A stretch of DNA of 64,000 bases from Nitrospirota bacterium (lineage in GTDB: Bacteria > Nitrospirota > Nitrospiria > Nitrospirales > Nitrospiraceae), in NCBI GenBank assembly GCA_030645475.1, contig JAUSMA010000069.1, forward strand, positions 310,001 to 374,000. Direction: 5' to 3'. Shown in pieces: positions 51,078 to 57,743 of this stretch (positions are counted from its first letter, which is position 1; each line of letters begins with the position of its first letter). The position numbers and the translations under genes were made by a program. The notes beneath the pieces were generated by a model. The model was not told where the DNA came from. It saw only the letters and a program-made list of their open reading frames with translations, and did no database searches.

Positions 51078-52280
51078 TTACTCCCTGCCCAACACCAAGG
51101 GTAAGGACTGATAGCCGAACACGACGAAATTTTCCGTTTGCCTTATGGCAGGTGCCGCCCCTCGTGAGAGGGTGGGGAAACGATCGAGGAGAGCGTTTAA
51201 GGTGATGCTCGTTTCTGCCCGTGCCAGTGGTGCCCCAAGACAGTAGTGGACTCCCATGCCGAAGGCGACGTGATTGTGCAAGTCGCGATCCAATCGGAAG
51301 TCGTCTGGGTTAGGAAATGCGCGAGGGTCACGGTTGGCTGCACCGTAATAGATCGTTACAAGCGAATTTGCTGGGATTGTGGTGCCAGAGAGGACTACTT
51401 CGCGAGTTGTCTGGCGAGACAGTCGTTGGGTTGGACTTTCAAATCGAAGGGTCTCTTCGATCACTGCGTCAACCAATGTGCGATCCCCTCGAAGCCGCTG
51501 CCAGAGCTCAGGGCGGTCCGCGAGAATGCCCAACATGTTGCCGATGAGGTTCGTAGTCGTCTCATTTCCTGCGATCAGCAGCAACATGCAAAAGCCTAAG
51601 ATCTCAGCATCCTCAAGGGATTCTCCCTCAATCTCTGCTTCCACGAGGGCTGTGATCAGATCTTCGGCTCCATGAGCCCGCCGCTCAGCGGCCATACGGC
51701 CAAAATACATCATCATTTCTTTATTGCTCTTCGCCCGTTCCTCTGGACTCACGGAGTCGAAGGCGAAAAATGTTTCACTCCACCGCTTGAAGGTTAGATA
51801 ATCCTCACCGGGAATGCCGAGGAGGCGTGCGATGACTTTCAGCGGCATTGGAATCGCTAATGAGCCGATGATGTCGGTTTCTTCCGTGCCAATCTCACCC
51901 AGCAACTCATTGGCCACACGCTCCATCCATGGCGTCAGAGACTCAACGCGTTTGAGCGTGAAAGTCTTATTGACGAGCCGGCGAAATCGAGTGTGGCGAG
52001 GGGGATCGTCATTGATAAGCGCAAGAGGTGGGCCAATTTTCCCGACAAGACAATGGTGGGATGAGAATGTTTCGTGGTCACGTAGAGCGTGATACACATC
52101 ATCATGTCTCATCAGCGCCCATGCCCGGACCGGCTCATCAAATCCTAAGACGGCTCCGGCCGGAAGAAATCGATAGTTGAGCGGGGATTGGTCACGCAGT
52201 TCATGAAAATACGGATATGGGTCTGCGATGACCGCTCGAGTCGATAGTTGATCGGCTGTGAGTCCCAATGTTGTAGTCAT
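51078..52280 (-). CDS. Cytochrome P450
   Basis: 400 residues from ATG 52280 with ribosome site AGGAGAAA. The I-helix LLIAGNETTTNLIGNML, the ExxR in EETLRFESPTQRL and the heme loop HVAFGMGVHYCLGAPLARAE (cysteine ligand) are all intact; the sequence is soluble (no membrane anchor), as in bacterial class I enzymes. Typical reactions are hydroxylation or epoxidation of fatty-acid or polyketide products. It lies 31 bp downstream of the ketosynthase-like gene, same strand, as the last gene of a three-gene operon; a redox partner gene is not in the operon. Confidence 0.93.
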   Translation of the reverse strand: MTTTLGLTADQLSTRAVIADPYPYFHELRDQSPLNYRFLPAGAVLGFDEPVRAWALMRHDDVYHALRDHETFSSHHCLVGKIGPPLALINDDPPRHTRFRRLVNKTFTLKRVESLTPWMERVANELLGEIGTEETDIIGSLAIPMPLKVIARLLGIPGEDYLTFKRWSETFFAFDSVSPEERAKSNKEMMMYFGRMAAERRAHGAEDLITALVEAEIEGESLEDAEILGFCMLLLIAGNETTTNLIGNMLGILADRPELWQRLRGDRTLVDAVIEETLRFESPTQRLSRQTTREVVLSGTTIPANSLVTIYYGAANRDPRAFPNPDDFRLDRDLHNHVAFGMGVHYCLGAPLARAETSITLNALLDRFPTLSRGAAPAIRQTENFVVFGYQSLPLVLGRE

Positions 52281-52311
52281 ATCGTTTCTCCTCTTGAGCA
52301 GGTGTATTTCG

Positions 52312-53673
52312 CTATTTCCATTGAACAAGGTTTGCACGAAGCGATCGAGCCATGGCCGCTCCGACCGGCTGATTATGGATTGCATCCCAATCACTCATTC
52401 GTAGGAGCGGATCTTGCGGCGCGACCGCGTTGACGTGCGAGAGTGCCAACACGATATTCTTGCCCCCAAAGCCGAAGCTGTTTACCAGTGCCCGACGGAT
52501 TCGTGCCGATCTCCCCGTTAAGGCGACATAGTCTAAGTCGCAGGTGGGGTCTGGGGTCGTCAGATTGAGAGTTGGCGGAATAAACTGATGCTCAAGCGCG
52601 AGTGCGGTCCCGATCACCTGAAATGCGCCACTGGCGGCGAATGCATGGCCGAGTGCTCCCTTGAAGGAGCTGACAGGAATTCGATAGGCCTGGCTGCCTA
52701 GGGCATGTCTAATCGCCGCTGTTTCAACAGCGTCGAGGTCGACGGTGCCTAATCCGCAGGCGTTAATGTAGTCCACTTCTTCGGGAAACCAATGGGCAGC
52801 AGAGAGACTTTGCCCGATGGCACGCTGTTGCTGCGCTCCCGTCTCAAGCGGTTTGGCCATCGAATAGGCGTCGCAGGTAAATCCCCAGCCCTCCAGCTCC
52901 GCGTACATCGGTCCGCCCCGTCGTCTGGCATGCTCAAATTCTTCGAGCACCACACAGCCGGCCCCTTCACCGAGAACCATGCCGCTACGATTGAGATCGA
53001 ATGGCCGAGGGTGGTTTCGTACGGTTCCTCGCTCGTCAGGGGCGAGGGTTCGCGCTGCCTCCATGACGGAGAAGATGCTGGGGTGGAGAGGCGCTTCTGC
53101 TCCTCCTGCAATGACCACGTCAGTATGGCCCCCTGCGATCAGCTCATAGGCGCGTCCGATAGCATTTGCCGTAGAGGAACAGCCGATTGAGTAGGTTTCG
53201 CAGCTGCCGTGCACGTTCAGCGCAATGGCCACTTCTGCAGAGACGGCATTGGGAAATGTGGAGGTCATGGCGAAGGGGCTGGTGTGCTGGTACTGTTTCC
53301 GCAGGATGGAGTCGTGGGTCTCAAGGGCTTCCTTCAAGCCCGCAATGGATGTTCCCATACAGATTCCGATCTCTGATCGATCTTCAAGGTCGAGATTGAG
53401 CCGGGCATCTCGGACGGCCATCATGGCCGATCCAACCGCAAAGTGAGTCACGCGACCCATTCGGCGAGCCTGTTTGCGAGGAATGAAATCCAGGGGGTCA
53501 AAGTCCTTCACTTCGGCTCCCAATGATGAACTAAACGGGGACGTATCAAAGGAAGTGATCGGTGCAACACCGCCCAGGCCTTGACTCAATAGATGCCAAA
53601 ATGTCTTGGGGTCACATCCGAGAGGAGAGATGACTCCGAGACCGGTCATAACGACTCGACGGGGCGCCCTCAT
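52312..53673 (-). CDS. Beta-ketoacyl synthase-like protein with altered active site
   Basis: 453 residues with a FabF-like fold: VVMTGLGVISPLG, the nucleophile in YSIGCSSTANAIG (C165), RSGMVLGEGAG, the block DYINACGLGTVD and SFKGALGHAFAASGA (H343), ending in NSFGFGGKN. FabF-type KS enzymes have His in the DYINA-H-G-T motif; here it is Cys (C306, TGC codon). The protein also has about 35 extra C-terminal residues (FabF is about 410). Elongation activity may be changed, or the protein may act as an acyltransferase, dehydrated KS or chain-length partner. The start overlaps the stop of the upstream unknown gene by 4 bp. Confidence 0.85.
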   Translation of the reverse strand: MRAPRRVVMTGLGVISPLGCDPKTFWHLLSQGLGGVAPITSFDTSPFSSSLGAEVKDFDPLDFIPRKQARRMGRVTHFAVGSAMMAVRDARLNLDLEDRSEIGICMGTSIAGLKEALETHDSILRKQYQHTSPFAMTSTFPNAVSAEVAIALNVHGSCETYSIGCSSTANAIGRAYELIAGGHTDVVIAGGAEAPLHPSIFSVMEAARTLAPDERGTVRNHPRPFDLNRSGMVLGEGAGCVVLEEFEHARRRGGPMYAELEGWGFTCDAYSMAKPLETGAQQQRAIGQSLSAAHWFPEEVDYINACGLGTVDLDAVETAAIRHALGSQAYRIPVSSFKGALGHAFAASGAFQVIGTALALEHQFIPPTLNLTTPDPTCDLDYVALTGRSARIRRALVNSFGFGGKNIVLALSHVNAVAPQDPLLRMSDWDAIHNQPVGAAMARSLRANLVQWK

Positions 53674-54992
53674 AGCTTGCTCCCTTGCATGGCGAATGCG
53701 GGGTCTTTTTCCTGCAAGACTTCTTCGCGATGCCAGGTCCCAAGATGATCACGGTGGCCCTGTGGAAGCGATTCGCCCGGGTAGAATCGATCGTAGAATC
53801 CCACATCAACATGATGCGCTTGAAAGGCGATGACGGATTTGAATGCATCGACATGGGCGGGGAACCGCCCGTAGGTCCGATAGACGTAGTTGCAGAAGGA
53901 AATGGTGGCGTCGATCGCACGTTGATCGTGAGGGACGATGCCTGGTCCTCCCTCCTGGCCCATCCAGGGGCGTTTTGAGGGATTGGCGTAGATGCCTCCG
54001 GCTCCGAATTTTGAAGCAACGAGATTGAGGACGGCCTCTTCCATCGATGCGACAAAGGGTGGACAGACCCCTTCCCATACTCCTGGGATCCCGACAGGGT
54101 TGGGTCGCACATTTTGCATAGGAGACTTGGAGAAGGTGAAGCCTAACCCGGGGTAGATTTGGGGTTCGAGACCAAGCAAATGGCGGCCGCTTCCGACGTT
54201 ATGAATTCCACCGCCAAGGCCGATCGCTTGTTGCATCAAGAACAAGTTTTGTCCGACCATCGCCTGTTCTTGAAGGGCGGTGTCGCAGATGCCGGCATCA
54301 AGGTCGCGCAGGGTCAGGACGCGGTTAGTACTGAGATCGTCATGTAAATGGCCTCCCCGACTTTTCCTGAACTGATCCAATCCGCAGCTGACGTCTCCCT
54401 GATCGCTATCCACGATATAGTATCCGTACTCCTCGCTGAGGAGGACCAAGAGCAAATTGAGATAGACGCGTGCCACTTCTGTGACGGGCATGAAGTAGAG
54501 AGTGCCCGGACGATTGGCATACCATTGGTTGAACGAGAGCATGTAGGGGAGCCGGCGCGGAATTTCGAGCCGCCCCTCTTGAAGCAGGGTCAAGTCAGGA
54601 GGTTGTCCGCTGTCCGGATGGGATGCACCTGCGACAAAGTACAGCCCTTCGTCATTTGTCATGAACAGTTTGGTCGTCTGAGCTGCACAGGGACTTGGCA
54701 CTGTTCTGCCCAGATAGTTCATGATTGCCATGCCCTGCCCGTCTTCACAACGCAGCCGCTTGGCGTACTGCATGTCGGCCAGATGCTTTCCTGTCTCGCC
54801 GACGCCGGCGAACAGGAGATACCGCATCTCTTCAGCACTCAACGGAATGGGCGGTTGCTCGCTTCGATGTTGCAATGGGCCAGCCGGGAGCTCCATGCCG
54901 CACCCAAAGCGCCTCGTCTTACGTTCCGTCAGTAAGTCCACTAGAGTTTGGACTGCGGCAGATTTGGTTGCCAAGCATTCCGCTGTTGCCAT
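53670..54992 (-). CDS. Nitroreductase-superfamily-like protein of unknown function
   Basis: 440 residues. The opening RKTRRFGCGMELP...PLSAEEMRYLLFAGVGETG followed by a GRTVPSP segment resembles the SagB-like nitroreductase pattern, and the distal QEQAMVGQNLFLMQQAIGLGGG fits the usual A-x-QN-x3-A-x2-GLG helix; FMN binding is plausible. Other conserved-looking parts (HLHDDLSTNRVLTL, GSGRHLLGLEPQIYPGLGFTF) are not recognised. First gene of the operon with the ketosynthase and the P450; no signal peptide. A palindromic box is 100 bp upstream of the ATG. Role is probably in oxidative tailoring, inferred from context. Confidence 0.55.
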   Translation of the reverse strand: MATAECLATKSAAVQTLVDLLTERKTRRFGCGMELPAGPLQHRSEQPPIPLSAEEMRYLLFAGVGETGKHLADMQYAKRLRCEDGQGMAIMNYLGRTVPSPCAAQTTKLFMTNDEGLYFVAGASHPDSGQPPDLTLLQEGRLEIPRRLPYMLSFNQWYANRPGTLYFMPVTEVARVYLNLLLVLLSEEYGYYIVDSDQGDVSCGLDQFRKSRGGHLHDDLSTNRVLTLRDLDAGICDTALQEQAMVGQNLFLMQQAIGLGGGIHNVGSGRHLLGLEPQIYPGLGFTFSKSPMQNVRPNPVGIPGVWEGVCPPFVASMEEAVLNLVASKFGAGGIYANPSKRPWMGQEGGPGIVPHDQRAIDATISFCNYVYRTYGRFPAHVDAFKSVIAFQAHHVDVGFYDRFYPGESLPQGHRDHLGTWHREEVLQEKDPAFAMQGSKL

Positions 54993-55091
54993 TGCGTCCT
55001 CCTTATAGGCTGGCTGTTCGTTCCGCGCACCCTATTCAATTGCTGATCTTTCCCACGCGAACGAACAGTATCAAAGATACGTAGCCGTATG

Positions 55092-55111
55092 ACCTACCCG
55101 GATGGGTAGGT
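55092..55111. promoter_or_regulatory. 20-bp perfect palindrome, likely operator of the LuxR-type regulator
   Basis: ACCTACCC-GGAT-GGGTAGGT, 8-bp arms, 4-bp spacer, between the LuxR-family gene and the operon it precedes. Size and symmetry match lux-box-type operators, with ACCT...AGGT ends. The rest of 54993-55216 shows no gene. Confidence 0.6.
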
Positions 55112-55216
55112 GGCGCGGAGGGGGACAATGGGGGATTGAGATGATCAGCGCGCGCGCGAGGAACGGGTCATTGAGCTAGACAGTAAGGAAACGGGGCATG
55201 TGATGAAACGGAGGCG

Positions 55217-56029
55217 CTAGGGGTGAGGTGCCTGAGGGTCTGCTTGTTGAGAATCGTGGGGGACCGACTCTGAATAACCATTTTTCCACTGAGTTTGCCA
55301 CTGGGCTACGGCTGCCCAACGGTTTTCCACGCCACCAAGCTTCTCGAATACGTTTTTAAGGTGGAACTTGATCGTATTGAGACTGACGTGAAGAATGATA
55401 GAGATTTCCCAATTGGTCTTGCCCTCTGCCACCCAGCGCATGATCTCTACTTCTCGATGCGTCAAGGCCAGCAGTTTTCGGGAAGGGAGATTTGTTCCCT
55501 CCCATGAGGTTGCCCGCATGTAGGCAAGGTGCAAATGTGGCGCGAGAATCTGTGTCATTGTCCGCAGTTTCGAAAGTAACTTCTGATCGAAATTGCTGAA
55601 TGCAAAGTAGGTGCATTCCCCCATCACTCCGCGAACTCCGACCGATAGACAAGTCTTTATTCCGAAGTCGAGCTTAAGACTGGTGACCGCTCTGGGAACG
55701 ACTAGCTCCGGGCAATCCTCGCTCGATACCGTGCCAATCCTGGTTTTCTGCAGAAGCAGGATCGCGGGGTCAGTAAGAAATCCCTGCGTCATATACAGAT
55801 GATGGAGCTCAGAGTTGAAAGTCGTATGTCCCGCGGTTATTTGACATTTCTGGGTACTAAAGGCCCCACAACCCGCGAAACCGTGTGGGACGAGGGGATG
55901 TATCGTTGCGGCCAGGCTTGGCAATTGAGCGGTTGAGTTAATTGATTGGATCTGGTGCATGACCTCACCCAGAAGGCCAAACTCCTTCTTCGAGGGATAG
56001 GTGAGTCGATCGGGCCCTCGTAGTAACAC
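55217..56029 (-). CDS. LuxR-type transcriptional regulator (EpsA-like)
   Basis: 270 residues if GTG 56029 is the start; ATG 55960 is a shorter option with GGTGAGG just upstream. The C-terminal third is a LuxR helix-turn-helix (LALTHREVEIMRWVAEGKTNWEISIILHVSLNTIKFHLKNVFEKLGG). The N-terminal region is a ligand-domain-like fold, similar in layout to EpsA-type or autoinducer-binding regulators, but I see no diagnostic acyl-homoserine-lactone residues. It is upstream of and on the same strand as the operon at 51078-54992, with a palindromic box between them, so it is a likely regulator of that operon. Confidence 0.85.
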   Translation of the reverse strand: MLLRGPDRLTYPSKKEFGLLGEVMHQIQSINSTAQLPSLAATIHPLVPHGFAGCGAFSTQKCQITAGHTTFNSELHHLYMTQGFLTDPAILLLQKTRIGTVSSEDCPELVVPRAVTSLKLDFGIKTCLSVGVRGVMGECTYFAFSNFDQKLLSKLRTMTQILAPHLHLAYMRATSWEGTNLPSRKLLALTHREVEIMRWVAEGKTNWEISIILHVSLNTIKFHLKNVFEKLGGVENRWAAVAQWQTQWKNGYSESVPHDSQQADPQAPHP

Positions 56030-56191
56030 TGTGGGGACTCCTTGTGGCCGAGTCTGCTGTCACACGTAAGTGAGAGGATTAGACGTATTGTGAATACACC
56101 TCAATATTCATCTTGCAGAACGGTAAGGCCAGACAAACCAAAGTGTGTGATTAAGTAATGGCCCCAGAGCTATCTTGAATAGAATGAGAAC

Positions 56192-56204
56192 ATACCGGAG
56201 GTAT
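56192..56204. promoter_or_regulatory. 13-bp palindrome upstream of the FadL-like gene
   Basis: ATACC-GGA-GGTAT, sharing TACC/GGTA half-sites with the palindrome at 55092. It lies about 93 bp before the FadL-like ATG and 163 bp before the LuxR-type GTG. Possibly a second site of the same regulator; weak. 56030-56296 otherwise has no gene. Confidence 0.35.
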
Positions 56205-56296
56205 CTCTGGCAAGTACATTTCCCCCCATAGAGCCATAATTTAATGTGTTTGGCCCCCCTGGTTAATTCTGGACAAGGCAAGAGGCAGCCTGTAGC

Positions 56297-57682
56297 ATGG
56301 CGCGTCTTTCGGGCGTTTCGTTACTAATCGGTGTCGCGGGGCACAGTATGATCTGGATCGTTCTCTCCTTATGCTTACTTACGCCATCGGTGGTGTTTGG
56401 TCAGGCCTTTCGGCTGCAGTCACAGGGAGGGGCGGCAGCCGGTCAGGGGAATGCCTTTGCCGCACAGGCAGACGATGCGTCAGCCATTCACTACAATCCG
56501 GCCGGGTTGAGTCAGGTCGAGGGGGTTCAGGTCGCGTTTGGAACGACCTTGCTAGGCGGATCGATTAAATACAAGAGCCCTTCGGGAGTCGATACGCGAG
56601 GCGATTTTGGCGGCAGTATCGCATTCCCTGCTCCCAGCTACTCGTATATGAGTGCCAACCTCAGCGCCTTTGGGTGGGACAAGCTCTCGGATGTAACTGT
56701 GGGACTTGGGCTCACCTCTCCGTTTGGGCTGAATACCCGATATCCTGCCGATGGTCCGTTCAATACGGTCGTGACGTCGGCCACGCTGCCCCTCGTCGAT
56801 ATCAAGCCAACCGTCGCGTACAAAATCAACGACGCACTGTCATTGGGTGTGAGTGCAGATATCTATACGTTTGCAGGCTTTCTCGGGGAAGGGCAGGTTG
56901 AGCAGCGGCAAGTGGGATCCGGTGCGCTTGCCGGGGCCTCCATAGAACTCAATGGGAAGGGAACGGGGGCCGGTGCAACGGTCAGCCTGCTCTATACGCC
57001 CCTGAGAAATAGCGACGGTAAGCCGATTGCCTCTGTCGGGTTGGTCTATCGCACCCAGGCAGTGCTGCCCTTGAGCGGATCGCTGCTGGTGAACGGGGCT
57101 AAGATTGCGGATACTACGACGAATCTTGTGCTGCCGCAGATCTATACCGGCGCCATCGCGGTCTGGCCAGTTCGTACGAATGAGCGGGAATGGAAGTTGG
57201 AACTCGATGTGGAATATGTCGGGTGGAAGTCGAATCGTGATCTCGATGTGCATCTCTCGACGGGAGGGGTGATCCCGCAACCGCAACAATGGAAGACGGT
57301 CCCGGTTGTGGCGGTCGGCACTGAATATAGATGGCTCAACCCAGAATGGTTGCCCCATTGGGACGTGGCCGTTCGATCGGGGTATACCAGAACGGAGAAT
57401 CCGGTGCCCGATCTGACCTTCAATCCCGGGACGATTTCGCTGGCGTCCAACACGCTGTCTATTGGGGTGGGGTTCTTGTGTAAGAGCGGGGGACGTTTCT
57501 TAGGAATGGTGCCTTGCGGAGGGGGGAGCGCACTCTGGCCGAAGGCCATGGGGCTCGATGTGGCGTTTCAGGAATGGTTTTATGAATCGCGGACGGTAGC
57601 CGGTAATCAAAACTCCATCGTGAATGGGACCTACCATACCTATATTCATTTGGGGACCGTCAGCCTCAAATTTGTATTTTAA
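56297..57682 (+). CDS. Outer-membrane hydrocarbon/fatty-acid transporter, FadL/OMPP1 family
   Basis: 461 residues (ATG 56297; ATG 56348 is another option). A signal peptide ends at VVFGQ, followed by the FadL N-terminal hatch AFRLQSQGGAAAGQGNAFAAQADDASAIHYNPAGLSQVEGVQV, with the NPAGL motif, then barrel strands (VTVGLGLTSPFGLNTRYP..., YKINDALSLGVSADIY) and a final aromatic HLGTVSLKFVF. The family imports long-chain fatty acids or hydrocarbons through the outer membrane. It is divergent from the LuxR-type gene and adjacent to the P450-ketosynthase operon, so it may carry that operon's substrate or product. Confidence 0.9.
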   Translation: MARLSGVSLLIGVAGHSMIWIVLSLCLLTPSVVFGQAFRLQSQGGAAAGQGNAFAAQADDASAIHYNPAGLSQVEGVQVAFGTTLLGGSIKYKSPSGVDTRGDFGGSIAFPAPSYSYMSANLSAFGWDKLSDVTVGLGLTSPFGLNTRYPADGPFNTVVTSATLPLVDIKPTVAYKINDALSLGVSADIYTFAGFLGEGQVEQRQVGSGALAGASIELNGKGTGAGATVSLLYTPLRNSDGKPIASVGLVYRTQAVLPLSGSLLVNGAKIADTTTNLVLPQIYTGAIAVWPVRTNEREWKLELDVEYVGWKSNRDLDVHLSTGGVIPQPQQWKTVPVVAVGTEYRWLNPEWLPHWDVAVRSGYTRTENPVPDLTFNPGTISLASNTLSIGVGFLCKSGGRFLGMVPCGGGSALWPKAMGLDVAFQEWFYESRTVAGNQNSIVNGTYHTYIHLGTVSLKFVF

Positions 57683-57743
57683 TATGAGCGCCAGGCTATT
57701 AGGCTGAAGGCATCAAGGCGTCACTCAACCTCGTCGACGCGGA

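Noticed and set aside
55143-55170. GCGCGCGCG run as a regulatory element
   Set aside because: Short simple-sequence stretch in high-GC DNA, nothing else supports it.
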